From: Solidesulfovibrio sp.
Lineage (GTDB): Bacteria; Desulfobacterota; Desulfovibrionia; Desulfovibrionales; Desulfovibrionaceae
Assembly (NCBI RefSeq): GCF_038562415.1
Contig: NZ_JBCFBA010000003.1
Span: 197,236 to 261,235 of the forward strand
Length of the DNA stretch: 64,000 bases
Reading direction: 5' to 3'
The notes under the pieces: model-generated
Databases searched by the model: none
Told to the model about the DNA's origin: nothing
The model's input: the letters and a program-made list of their open reading frames with translations, nothing else
Part shown: positions 45,578-54,693 of the stretch, one piece after another
Position numbering within the stretch: position 1 is the first letter of the stretch
How the letters are laid out: every line of letters starts with the position of its first letter
Program-made: the position numbers and the translations under genes

Positions 45578-45946
45578 ATGTTCAACATGACCAAGAACGT
45601 CGTCACGAACCTGATGACGAAAAGCTCCACGCGGCTGTATCCCATCGCCGTGCGGGGCCATTTCGAAGGCTTCCGGGGGACGCTCGTCTGCAACGTCGAC
45701 GAGTGCATCTTCTGCCGGTCCTGCATGATCAAGTGCCCGTCCCAGTGCATCACCGTGGACAACAAGGCCGGCACCTGGACCTGTGAAGTCATGTCCTGCG
45801 TGTACTGCGGCGTGTGCGTGGACGTCTGTCCCACCAGCTGCCTGTCCATGACCAAGGAGCATCGCCCGGTGGCCACCGAGCGCCAGACGATCTTCCTCCA
45901 GGGCGTGCCGAAAAAGAAGAAAAAGGAAGAGGCCGCGGCCGAATAG
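45578..45946 (+). CDS. echF: Ech hydrogenase polyferredoxin subunit EchF
   Basis: EchF is the NuoI-like electron-transfer subunit that receives electrons from ferredoxin. The 122-residue product has two [4Fe-4S] binding motifs, CIFCRSCMIKCP and CVYCGVCVDVCP. The C-terminus is a Lys-rich tail (KKKKKEEAAAE). AAAAGGAG lies before the ATG at 45578. It is last in the operon and is followed by a strong terminator. Confidence 0.95.
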   Translation: MFNMTKNVVTNLMTKSSTRLYPIAVRGHFEGFRGTLVCNVDECIFCRSCMIKCPSQCITVDNKAGTWTCEVMSCVYCGVCVDVCPTSCLSMTKEHRPVATERQTIFLQGVPKKKKKEEAAAE

Positions 45947-45971
45947 CCGCCGCGTCGCTTCCACGGCCCAG

Positions 45972-46012
45972 ACACCCGTCGCCGGTTCGCCGGTGGCGGG
46001 TGTTTGTTTTTC
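45972..46012 (+). terminator. Rho-independent terminator of the ech operon
   Basis: A 14-bp stem with two G-U wobbles (45972-45985 with 45990-46003, TTCG tetraloop) is followed by TTGTTTTT. It lies 25 nt past the echF stop. Confidence 0.85.
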
Positions 46013-46038
46013 CGGCCGATGCCGGATATGGAGTGCCC

Positions 46039-47820
46039 ATGGAAGGTTCGGCCGGGATGCGGGCTCCGGGGTTTCGACGGCATGTCCGGCTGGCGGGGAT
46101 TGGCGTCTTTTGCCTGCTTCTGGCGGCGCACCTGGCCTTGGCCCTGCTCTGGGTCCTGGCCGGCGGCCGGCCGGCGGCGCAGGTGGAGCCCCGGGGCTAC
46201 CGCAATGTCCTCGGCGATCTGGAGCCGCGGCTGCGCCTGACGGACCGGGAGATCCCCGGCCTGCCCTATCAGGTCAGCCTCAACAACCAGGGGCTGCGGG
46301 GCACGCGGCCCGTCAGCGCCGCCCGCAAGCCCGGGACGCTTCGCGTGCTGTGCCTGGGCGATTCCTACACCTACGGCGTGGGCGTGGACGACGCCCTGGC
46401 CTATCCGGCCCAGCTGCGGTCGATCCTGGCAAAGCGCCTGCCGGGCCTGGACGTCGAGGTCGTAAACGCCGGCGTCCCCTTCTACGACCTCTTCGACGAA
46501 CTGGCCTACTACCGGGAAAAGGGCGCGCGCCTGGCGCCCGACGTGGTCGTGCTGCAATTTTACATCAACGACCTGGAAGCCATGGCCGGCTCGTTTTTCC
46601 GGGAGGATCTGCTGGTGCGCCAGGGCGGGGACTACAACGCCTTCGAGCAGGCCATCGGCCGCGAGGCGGCCGAGCGGCGCATCAACGCCTGGCTCGACGT
46701 TCACTTCCCCTGGCTGGTCGGGCTGGTGCGCGGGGGCGGGCTGCCCCAGGGCCCCTCCCGGGCCGAGACCGGGCCCTTCGCCGTCTACCACATAAAGCCG
46801 ACGGACGAGGAACAGGCGCTGCTTCGGGACCGCAATCGGCAACTGTCCACCGCTTCGGACCGGCAAGCCAAACGGTTCTGGGACAACTACCGCCGGGCGC
46901 TCCTGGAATTTCGCGACGCCGTGGCCGCCAGCGGCGCCAAGCTCCTGTTCGTCATCGCCCCCGACGCCGCCCAGGTCCGCGAGGACTATAACCAGCCCGC
47001 CGCCGCCCTGGTGCCCTTTTGCCGCGAAAACGGCATCCCGGTCCTGGACCTGGCCCGGCAGTTGCGGGTCATGTCCGGCGAGAAGGTGGAGCGCTACTAC
47101 CTGCTGCCCGTAAACGGCCACATCAACGCCGAGGGCAATACGGTCTGGGCCGCCGCCGTGGCCGATTCGCTGCGGGTTTCGCCCAAACCCGGCGGGTTCG
47201 ACGTGACGGTCGCGCCGGCCTTTCCCGCCTTCGGCTACGAGGCGCCCATGCGCTTGAACCTGCGCTTCGACGGCGGCGGGATCGTGCCCGTGGACCGGGG
47301 CCCCCTGCGCGTGCGGGTCGTGCGCAACGCCAACCTGCTGCCCTGGGCCGTGGACACCGGCCACGGCGGCAACCGCATCGCCGGCCTGGTGCCGGATGTC
47401 GGGCGCGGCCCGGTGGGGGAACTCGTGCTGCGCCTGGACAGCGACACACCCCTGGACCAGGTCTCGGTGACGCTTTTCCGCAAGCTCGCGCCGCCCATAA
47501 ACGGCTACGTGCTGCTCGGCTGGTCCCGCCACGACGGCGACTACAAGACGGTGCTGTTCGGATCGGACGCGGACGTGGCCGCGCCGGAAAGCTACGAGAC
47601 CAGCCGGCTGGCGGAAATCGACCTGCGGGGCGCCCCGGCGCGGGAACTGTACCTGCGCCTGGAACTGCGCAACGAGGCCAGGGTATTCGCCGAATCCGCC
47701 GACCCGCCCTGGCGGCGCTTCGAGATCGTCGGCTACCCGGCGCGGGAAAACGCCCCGGTCAGCGCCGCAGCCACAGATAGGCCCGCGTCGCCAGCCGGTC
47801 CAGGACCACGGCCGGATTGA
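46039..47820 (+). CDS. Membrane-anchored SGNH-hydrolase-fold protein
   Basis: The 593-residue product has an N-terminal TM anchor (about 14-37) and an SGNH/GDSL-like domain (about 95-380): block I LCLGDSYTYGVGVDD, block II Gly in VNAGVPFYD, block III QFYINDLEAM and a block V-like LPVNGHINAEGN with the catalytic His and preceding Asn. This is the arrangement of periplasmic esterases or O-acetyltransferase-like AlgX/PatB2-type enzymes. The C-terminal 200 residues look beta-rich and are unassigned. GGAG lies 6 nt before the ATG at 46039. Its end overlaps the convergent holB gene by 62 bp. The substrate is unknown; polysaccharide de-acylation is plausible. Confidence 0.8.
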   Translation: MEGSAGMRAPGFRRHVRLAGIGVFCLLLAAHLALALLWVLAGGRPAAQVEPRGYRNVLGDLEPRLRLTDREIPGLPYQVSLNNQGLRGTRPVSAARKPGTLRVLCLGDSYTYGVGVDDALAYPAQLRSILAKRLPGLDVEVVNAGVPFYDLFDELAYYREKGARLAPDVVVLQFYINDLEAMAGSFFREDLLVRQGGDYNAFEQAIGREAAERRINAWLDVHFPWLVGLVRGGGLPQGPSRAETGPFAVYHIKPTDEEQALLRDRNRQLSTASDRQAKRFWDNYRRALLEFRDAVAASGAKLLFVIAPDAAQVREDYNQPAAALVPFCRENGIPVLDLARQLRVMSGEKVERYYLLPVNGHINAEGNTVWAAAVADSLRVSPKPGGFDVTVAPAFPAFGYEAPMRLNLRFDGGGIVPVDRGPLRVRVVRNANLLPWAVDTGHGGNRIAGLVPDVGRGPVGELVLRLDSDTPLDQVSVTLFRKLAPPINGYVLLGWSRHDGDYKTVLFGSDADVAAPESYETSRLAEIDLRGAPARELYLRLELRNEARVFAESADPPWRRFEIVGYPARENAPVSAAATDRPASPAGPGPRPD

Positions 47821-48637
47821 CCGCGAGGATCAGCGCTTCCTGGCTTTCGGCCAACAGCAAATCCAGGCGCCGCGGCACGTCGGGATCGTAACAGCCGCCA
47901 AGCATCGCCCCGAGTTCCGTATCCGTCCGCCCGGCCAAAAAGCCGGCCAGCTCCCGCGACAGTTCCGTCAGCACCCGCTCGGCGCAGGCCCGGGCCGGCC
48001 GGCTCCGCGAAGCCGTGAACCAGCCCCGGCCCGTGCGCCAGAAATCGTGCAGCCCGTGAAGCAGCGGCCAGGGATCGTCCTCGCCCCCGGACGGCGACGG
48101 CTCGGCCGTGTCCGGCCAGGCCAGGGTCAGGACGAAGGAACGCGAAACGAGGGTGGGAAAAAGCCGCTCGCGCTGCGGCGTAAGCAGCACGAACACGTTG
48201 CCCGGCCGCGGCTCCTCCATGGCCTTGAGCAGCGCGTTGGCCGCCTCCTCGGTCAGCCCCTGCGCCTCGGCCAGAAGGATCACCCGCTTGCCCGGACCGC
48301 GCGGCGGCTCGCCCACCAGGCGGCGCACCTCGCGCATGGCGTCCACCTTGATGGTCTCCGAGCCGCCGTCGAAGTACTGGAAATCGAGAAACACCTTCTC
48401 CAAGATCTGTCGGCAGATGGCGCACAGGCCGCAGGGCGGCGTACCCGCCCGGCAGTTGAGCCGGGCCGCCAGGAAAAGCCCCAGGGCCGCGCGCTCGTCG
48501 GCCGTGCCGCCCTCCAGGATCACCGCCTGGGGCACGGCCCTGGCCAAGGCGTCGATGCCGGCCAGCACATGGGCCTGCCTGGCCGAGACGCCGAACACTT
48601 CGGCGGCCAGGGAGAGGGGGGGAGTGGGTGGTGTCAT
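47759..48637 (-). CDS. holB: DNA polymerase III delta-prime subunit (HolB-like)
   Basis: The 292-residue product resembles the clamp-loader subunit: the zinc-binding segment CRAGTPPCGLCAICR, IKVDAMREVRRLVGEPPRGPGKRVILLAEAQGLTEEAANALLKAMEEPRPGNVFVLLT, and the LVSRSF sensor region, which is the family SRC position with Phe for Cys. The P-loop is degenerate (ILEGGTADERAALG), as is usual for the inactive delta-prime subunit. The start at 48637 is the first ATG past the gene-free repeat block, without a good Shine-Dalgarno. Its 3' end overlaps the convergent SGNH gene. Confidence 0.88.
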   Translation of the reverse strand: MTPPTPPLSLAAEVFGVSARQAHVLAGIDALARAVPQAVILEGGTADERAALGLFLAARLNCRAGTPPCGLCAICRQILEKVFLDFQYFDGGSETIKVDAMREVRRLVGEPPRGPGKRVILLAEAQGLTEEAANALLKAMEEPRPGNVFVLLTPQRERLFPTLVSRSFVLTLAWPDTAEPSPSGGEDDPWPLLHGLHDFWRTGRGWFTASRSRPARACAERVLTELSRELAGFLAGRTDTELGAMLGGCYDPDVPRRLDLLLAESQEALILAVNPAVVLDRLATRAYLWLRR

Positions 48638-48679
48638 GATGTGGATGGCTTGGTTGTTGCGGGGTTTGTCGGTGGGAGA

Positions 48680-48730
48680 GCAGGGCTCTGCCCTGCACCC
48701 GCCGGGGGGCGTCACGCCCCCCGGACCCCC
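48680..48730 (-). repeat. Paired palindromes upstream of holB (3' end module)
   Basis: A 7-bp stem (48680-48686 with 48690-48696) and an 11-bp stem (48702-48712 with 48714-48724) lie side by side. Read on the minus strand the second is preceded by GGGGGGTCCGGGGGG, close to the GGGTCCGGGGG at 63945-63955. I read it as the far end module of the composite element at 48874-49072. Confidence 0.55.
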
Positions 48731-48790
48731 CGATCGGCTTTGGCGGGCGGGAGGGCTGCGGTCACCGGGTCGGCGGCATGGCCCGGGGAT

Positions 48791-48851
48791 GCGAGGCCGG
48801 AATTCGGCCTCGCGAGCCGTCGGCCCTTCGGGCCGAAGTCTCGGATTTTTT
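48791..48851 (+). repeat. Two further hairpins in the 48638-49115 gene-free block
   Basis: GCGAGGCCG (48791-48799) pairs with CGGCCTCGC (48805-48813), and TCGGCCC (48820-48826) pairs with GGGCCGA (48830-48836). A T6 run follows on the plus strand (48846-48851). No coding frame is convincing in this 478-bp region, which is a chain of hairpins. Confidence 0.55.
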
Positions 48852-48873
48852 GCTTTGAACGCCTTTTCCCAAA

Positions 48874-49072
48874 ATGCGGCGCTTCGCCGCTGGCGCCCTT
48901 GGTGGCGGAAATGGGGGCAACGTGCTGGCCGGCTTTGCGGCCTGCGGGTTGCCCCCATTTCCGCCACCAAACGGCCCGACGCCTCGCCGTGCGACGTTGT
49001 CACCGTGTCTGCACCCGCCCCGTCGACGAGGGGGTCCGGGGGGCATCATGCCCCCCGGCCGCCGGAGGCATC
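48874..49072 (-). repeat. Composite palindromic element A, 3' of purA
   Basis: Read on the minus strand, it starts GATGCCTCCGGCGGCC (from 49072), has an 11-bp stem (49048-49058 with 49036-49046), about 60 nt of unique DNA, then a 23-bp perfect stem (48948-48970 with 48899-48921) with a 26-nt apical part whose 22-nt core (48924-48945) is identical, in reverse complement, to 63817-63838. It ends with a 25-nt segment (48874-48898) identical to 63864-63888 that can itself fold (GCGGCG-CTT-CGCCGC). It lies just downstream of purA in sense orientation. Confidence 0.85.
49031..49069 (-). repeat. Palindromic 3'-UTR element, copy 2 (head of element A)
   Basis: The GCCTCCGGCGGCC head (49057-49069 on minus) is followed by an 11-bp perfect stem with a single-base centre and GGACCCC. 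It is 47 nt past the purA stop in sense orientation. Confidence 0.85.
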
Positions 49073-49115
49073 TTCCTCCCCCTCCCTTCCTTCCTTCGTC
49101 TTTTCCTCTAACCCG

Positions 49116-50435
<1,320 letters not shown>

Positions 50436-50810
50436 CTATGACTCCCCTGTATCCTTGGGCTTAAATTCCAGGACCTTGCCCCGGCGGGATTTGGATGCCG
50501 GCCGGGCTTCGGGCTGGCGCGGTTCGACGGGCGCTTCCGATGCGGCCACCGGAATGACGCTGTCCGGACCGGCGGATTGCCCCGGCTGGCGGCCCTCGGC
50601 CCAATGATGGTTGAACAATTGATTTTTAAAGCGCATCCCTTGTATCATGGCTAGGACCAGGACCGCCTCTTCCCAGCGTTGGGACGGCTCGAACCGGCCC
50701 ACCGCTTCGGCGTATTTGTCCCAAAGGGCCATCAGCGAGGCTTCGTCGAAGGCCCGAAGCTGCCTGGCCATTTTCAAAAGCACCTGTTCCACGGCCACAC
50801 CCCATCCCAC
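50436..50810 (-). CDS. Small conserved-type hypothetical protein upstream of purA
   Basis: The 124-residue product matches no family that I can name. Its N-terminal 70 residues look helical and ordered (VEQVLLKMARQLRAFDEASLMALWDKYAEAVGRFEPSQRWEEAVLVLAMIQGMRFKNQLFNHHW); the rest is a disordered Pro/Glu/Arg tail ending GKVLEFKPKDTGES. No signal peptide or TM segment. The start could be the ATG at 50810 or one of two downstream GTG codons; the ordered core is the same. Its stop is 3 bp before the purA start, so it may influence purA translation. Confidence 0.7.
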   Translation of the reverse strand: MGWGVAVEQVLLKMARQLRAFDEASLMALWDKYAEAVGRFEPSQRWEEAVLVLAMIQGMRFKNQLFNHHWAEGRQPGQSAGPDSVIPVAASEAPVEPRQPEARPASKSRRGKVLEFKPKDTGES

Positions 50811-50946
50811 ACATGATATGCCGCCGGCGAAGCGGGCGGACAGGCCTTGTTAGCAGAAACGCCCAGGCCTTCCAAATGCAATTTGCCCAGGGCCGCCGGC
50901 TGTGCTAGGCATCCCCACGCACGTCACAGCAAGGAGCCGCCACGCC

Positions 50947-52224
50947 ATGAGCGACCTGAAAAAAATGTATACCACCATGGTCGAGGACCCCTTTCCGGCC
51001 GAGCTGGCCATCAGGCTCGGCGAGGTCGAACTGACGTTCGCCAAGCGGACCTGGACCATCGACGGCCAGGAAAAGGGGTTGCGCTACGGCGAAAACCCGG
51101 ACCAGCCCGCCGCGCTCTACGCCCCGAAGGACGGCCGGCTGACGCTTGGCGGCGTGACCTTCCGCGGCCCCGGCGACGGGCTCGTGTGCGCCGCCACGGA
51201 AGAGCACCTGCTCCAGTCCGGCAAGCACCCGGGCAAGACCAATTTGACCGACGTGGACAACGGCGTCAACATTTTGCAATACCTGACCAAAAAGCCCGCC
51301 GCCGTGATACTCAAGCACAACAACCCCTGCGGCGCGGCCTGGTCCGGGGCGGGGCTGTGCGCCGCCTTCGAGGCCGCCTTCGCCGCCGACCGCATCGCCG
51401 CCTTCGGCGGGGCCATCGTGGTCAACCGCACCCTGGACGTGGCCACGGCGCAAAAGATCAACGCCGTCTATTTCGAGGTCGTGGCCGCTCCGGACTACGA
51501 GCCCGAGGCCCTGGACATCCTCAAGAGCAAAAAGAACCTGCGCATCTTCCGCCTGCCGGGCCTGGCCCGGCTCGAAACACTCGTGGGCCAGCCGTTCCTG
51601 GACGTCAAATCCTTGGCCGACGGCGGGCTGGTGCTCCAGTTCTCCTTCCGCAACCGCATCCTCTCGGCCGAGGACTTCCTGCCGGCCGTGGCCACGGACA
51701 AGGCCGGCACCACGGTCACGGCCCGGGCGCCGTCGCAGGCCGAGGCCGAGGATCTGCTCTTCGCCTGGGCCGTGGAGGCCGGCGTCAGCTCCAACTCGGT
51801 CATCTTCGCCAAAAACGGGGCCACCGTGGCCATCGGCACCGGCGAGCAGGACCGGGTGGGCGTGGTGGAGCTGACCATCCACAAGGCCAAGACCAAGTAC
51901 GCCGACGGCCTGGCCTTCGCCGCCTGCGGCAAGTCGCTCTACGAACTGACCCTGGCCGCCGCCGCCGACCCCGAGGCCGCCGCGCTGCTGGCCGGCATCC
52001 AGTCCAAGACGGAAATGGCCAACGGTGGGCTGGCCGGCTCGGTGGTGGTCTCGGACGGCTTTTTTCCCTTCCGCGACGGCGTGGACCTGTGCATCGGCGT
52101 GGGGGTGACGGCCATCGCCCAGCCCGGCGGCTCCATCCGCGACACCGAGGTCATCGCCGCCTGCAACGAAGCCGCGCCCCAGGTGGCCATGGTCTTCACG
52201 GGCCAGCGTTCGTTTCGGCATTAA
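50947..52224 (+). CDS. purH: Stand-alone AICAR transformylase (C-terminal PurH domain only)
   Basis: AICAR formyltransferase catalyses the penultimate step of IMP synthesis. The 425-residue product matches the C-terminal domain of PurH: LRYGENPDQPAALY, KPAAVILKHNNPCGAAW (Lys-His catalytic motif), FAADRIAAFGGAIVVNRTLD, QAEAEDLLFAWAVEAGVSSNSVIFAKNGATVAIGTGEQDRVG and DGFFPFRDGVD...AQPGGSIRD. The N-terminal IMP cyclohydrolase (MGS-like) domain of bifunctional PurH, about 200 residues, is absent. The cyclisation must be done by a separate protein elsewhere. AAGGAG lies 11 nt before the ATG. Confidence 0.92.
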   Translation: MSDLKKMYTTMVEDPFPAELAIRLGEVELTFAKRTWTIDGQEKGLRYGENPDQPAALYAPKDGRLTLGGVTFRGPGDGLVCAATEEHLLQSGKHPGKTNLTDVDNGVNILQYLTKKPAAVILKHNNPCGAAWSGAGLCAAFEAAFAADRIAAFGGAIVVNRTLDVATAQKINAVYFEVVAAPDYEPEALDILKSKKNLRIFRLPGLARLETLVGQPFLDVKSLADGGLVLQFSFRNRILSAEDFLPAVATDKAGTTVTARAPSQAEAEDLLFAWAVEAGVSSNSVIFAKNGATVAIGTGEQDRVGVVELTIHKAKTKYADGLAFAACGKSLYELTLAAAADPEAAALLAGIQSKTEMANGGLAGSVVVSDGFFPFRDGVDLCIGVGVTAIAQPGGSIRDTEVIAACNEAAPQVAMVFTGQRSFRH

Positions 52225-52233
52225 TTTATGAAT

Positions 52234-52272
52234 GCCTCCGGCGGCCGGGGGGGATGATCCCCCCCGGACCCC
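52234..52272 (+). repeat. Palindromic 3'-UTR element, copy 3
   Basis: The GCCTCCGGCGGCC head starts 9 nt after the purH stop, followed by an 11-bp perfect stem (52245-52255 with 52257-52267) and ACCCCC. Sense orientation relative to purH. Confidence 0.85.
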
Positions 52273-52348
52273 CTCGGCGGGGGCTGGACAGTGTTTCAAT
52301 GGTACGTTAGGCCCGGCCTCTTCTATCATCATTATGTATTGAACCCCC

Positions 52349-52423
52349 CTTTAAAAGTTTTTGGGGAAGGAGGGGGGCCGGGGGGAGGGAACCCCTTTTT
52401 TCAAAAAGGGGTTCCCTCCCCCC
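52349..52423 (+). repeat. AT-centred terminator-like palindrome (module 3), copy 1
   Basis: It begins CTTTAAAAGTTTTTGGGG, then a perfect 21-bp stem (52380-52400 with 52403-52423, loop TC), G-rich at the base with A5/T5 at the tip. A related copy lies at 63919-63992, also downstream of a GCCTCCGGCGGCC element. It can stop transcription in either direction and separates purH from the RNB gene. Confidence 0.8.
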
Positions 52424-52457
52424 GATTCCTCTCCCTCCCTCAAAGGATACACATCGC

Positions 52458-54581
52458 ATGGCGTTGGAGCGGTATGCCGGGCCGGGGTGTCTGGTGGAGT
52501 ACATGCAGGGCAACCAGGCGCAGGTGGCCTGGGTGCTGGAGGAGTCCTCGGGCCGGCTGCGGCTGTACACCCTGACCAGGCGCGAGGAGAAGATGGCGCT
52601 GTCGCGGGTGCTGCCCTGGATGGGGCCGCGCTACGACGGGGCCAAGGACCGCAGCGAGATCCTGGAGATCCTGGCCGCCCATCAGGCCAGGCGCGAGGCC
52701 GCGGCCAGGGCCATCGCCCCGCTGGAGCTGTGGGAGCTGGCCCAGGGCGAGGTCCGCGAGGAGTCCGCCGTCTGGTTCGCCGGGCTGGTCGGGGAAAACC
52801 CGGACGTCGACGCCGTGGCGGCCATGGGCCGGGCGCTTTTAGCCTGCAAGACCCATTTCAAATTTCATCCGCCCAAATTCGAGGTTTTCCCGGCCGAGTT
52901 GGTGGAGCGGCGCCTGGTCGAGGCCGCCTTGGCCGAGGAACGCGAAAAGGTGGTGGTGGCCGGCCAGGCCTTTTTCAAGGAGCTGTGGCAGGGCTGGCTT
53001 TCCGGCGACCGCAAGAAGGCCCAGGGGCTGGCGGCCAGGCTCGATCCCGAGGCGGCCAGGCGCCTGGCCGAGCTGCTGCGGCGGCTGATGGCCGACGCCG
53101 AGGACCCCGAGGCGGCCACGCTGTGGGCCATGCTGCGCAAGGGCCTGCCCGAACATCCGCTGCAGCCCTACATCCTGGCCACCCAGTGGGGCATCGTGCC
53201 GCCGCACTACAACTATCTGCTCGACCAGGCCGACTACGCCCCGGGCGATGACTGGTGGCTACCGTTTTCCGCCGAGGTCGAGGCGCGAAAGGCCGGGCTG
53301 GCCGCGCTTTGCCGCGAGCCCGAGCCCATTGCCTTCGTCAGCGTCGATTCGCCCACCACCCGGGACATCGACGACGCCTTTTACGCCGAGGCCCTGGAAG
53401 AGGGCGGCATCCGCCTGATTCTGGCCCTGGCCGACCCGGCCCTGGATTGGGATTTCGGCGGGCCGCTCGATACGGCCGTGGCCGCCCGGGCCACCAGCCT
53501 GTACCTGCCCGAGGGCGTCTCCCACATGCTGCCCGAGGCCCTCGGCACGGGGCTTTACAGCCTGCTGGCCGGCCAGGTGCGGCCCGCCCTCGTCATGGCG
53601 TGGGATTTCGACGCCGCCGGCGAGATCCTCGGCTTCGCCATGCGCAAGTCCTTCGTGCGTCTGGCGGAAAATTCCACCTACGCCGCCGTGGAGGCCGCCC
53701 TGGACGGACCGGACGTCGCGGCCCACCTGGCGCTGGGCCACCGGTTGGCCGTGACGCTGCGGCGAAAGCGCCTGGAGCGCGGGGCGGTCATCATCGAGCG
53801 GCCCGAGCCCGACATCGTCCTGACGGGGTATCCCGACAACGTGCAGGTGGCGATGGGGCTTTGTCCGGCCTATCCCCGCTCCCAGCTCATGGTCAGCGAA
53901 TTCATGATCCTCGGCAACACCGCCGCCGCCCAGTACGCCGTCGGCCATGGCGCGGCCATGCTGTTTCGCACCCAGGACGCGGCGCTGCCTCCCGAGGTCC
54001 GCGGCGTGCACGACGATCCGCCCTCCATCCAGCGGGTGGTGCGCGAACTGCCGCCCACCCTGACCGAGCCCGACCCCAGGCCCCACGCCACCCTGGCCGC
54101 GCCGGCCTATGCGCCCGTGACCTCGCCCCTGCGGCGCTACGCCGACCTGGTCAACCTGGCCCAGCTGGAATGCCTGCTGCGCACGGGCGCGCCGCGCTGG
54201 AGCCGTGGGGAGCTCGAGGCCCGGCTGCCGGAACTCTCGGCGCGCATCGAGGCCGTGGGCCGGGTGCAGCGGTTCCGGCCGCGCTACTGGAAGCTGCTCT
54301 ATTTGCAGCGGACCTGCCGCGAGCGCACCTTCGAGGGCGTGGTGGTGGACCTGGGCGGCGGCGGGTTCGTGTCCCTGGCCCTGCCGGATTTGCAGATGTA
54401 TGTCCGGGCCACCCGGGATACGCTCGGCGACGCGGTTTACATCGGCCAGCGGTATGCGCTACGTCTGGGAAAGATCGATCCGCTGACCAACGAGCTGCGG
54501 GTTTTCGGCGCGGAAGAGATCCCGGCCCGTCTGCCCGAGGGGGCCGAGGCCTATTTCATGGACGCCGGCGGCGCCAGTTAG
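52458..54581 (+). CDS. RNB-domain 3'-5' exoribonuclease (RNase II family)
   Basis: The 707-residue product has N-terminal cold-shock/helical regions, then an RNB catalytic domain (about 288-620) with the Mg-binding motif DSPTTRDIDDAF (Asp297, 303, 305, 306), ALADPALDWDF, YLPEGVSHMLPEALGTGLYSLLAGQVRPAL, NTAAAQYAVGHGAAMLFRTQ and the RNA-binding end APVTSPLRRYADLVNLAQLEC. A short S1-like part follows (about 625-690). Such enzymes degrade single-stranded RNA and are stalled by stable 3' hairpins like those found nearby. A ribosome binding site is not clear; CCTCAAAGGA lies upstream of the ATG at 52458. Confidence 0.9.
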   Translation: MALERYAGPGCLVEYMQGNQAQVAWVLEESSGRLRLYTLTRREEKMALSRVLPWMGPRYDGAKDRSEILEILAAHQARREAAARAIAPLELWELAQGEVREESAVWFAGLVGENPDVDAVAAMGRALLACKTHFKFHPPKFEVFPAELVERRLVEAALAEEREKVVVAGQAFFKELWQGWLSGDRKKAQGLAARLDPEAARRLAELLRRLMADAEDPEAATLWAMLRKGLPEHPLQPYILATQWGIVPPHYNYLLDQADYAPGDDWWLPFSAEVEARKAGLAALCREPEPIAFVSVDSPTTRDIDDAFYAEALEEGGIRLILALADPALDWDFGGPLDTAVAARATSLYLPEGVSHMLPEALGTGLYSLLAGQVRPALVMAWDFDAAGEILGFAMRKSFVRLAENSTYAAVEAALDGPDVAAHLALGHRLAVTLRRKRLERGAVIIERPEPDIVLTGYPDNVQVAMGLCPAYPRSQLMVSEFMILGNTAAAQYAVGHGAAMLFRTQDAALPPEVRGVHDDPPSIQRVVRELPPTLTEPDPRPHATLAAPAYAPVTSPLRRYADLVNLAQLECLLRTGAPRWSRGELEARLPELSARIEAVGRVQRFRPRYWKLLYLQRTCRERTFEGVVVDLGGGGFVSLALPDLQMYVRATRDTLGDAVYIGQRYALRLGKIDPLTNELRVFGAEEIPARLPEGAEAYFMDAGGAS

Positions 54582-54596
54582 GGACGAGGGGGGGAA

Positions 54597-54640
54597 GCCT
54601 CCGGCGGCCAGGAGGGGCGGGGCCCCTCCTGGACCTCCCC
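54597..54640 (+). repeat. Palindromic 3'-UTR element, copy 4
   Basis: The GCCTCCGGCGGCC head starts 15 nt after the RNB-gene stop. The stem here is CCAGGAGGGG (54608-54617) with CCCCTCCTGG (54623-54632), compensated differences from the other copies. Sense orientation; it ends GGACCTCCCC. Confidence 0.8.
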
Positions 54641-54693
54641 AAAAGGGGCAACCTCCCCATCAATGCCCTTTGGAAAAGGGAAACGGAGAGGAT

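Noticed and set aside
48680..49072. Insertion sequence or MITE remnant between purA and holB
   Set aside because: There is no transposase, no terminal inverted repeat framing the block and no clear target duplication. Modular hairpins explain the sequence better, though a mobile origin is not excluded.
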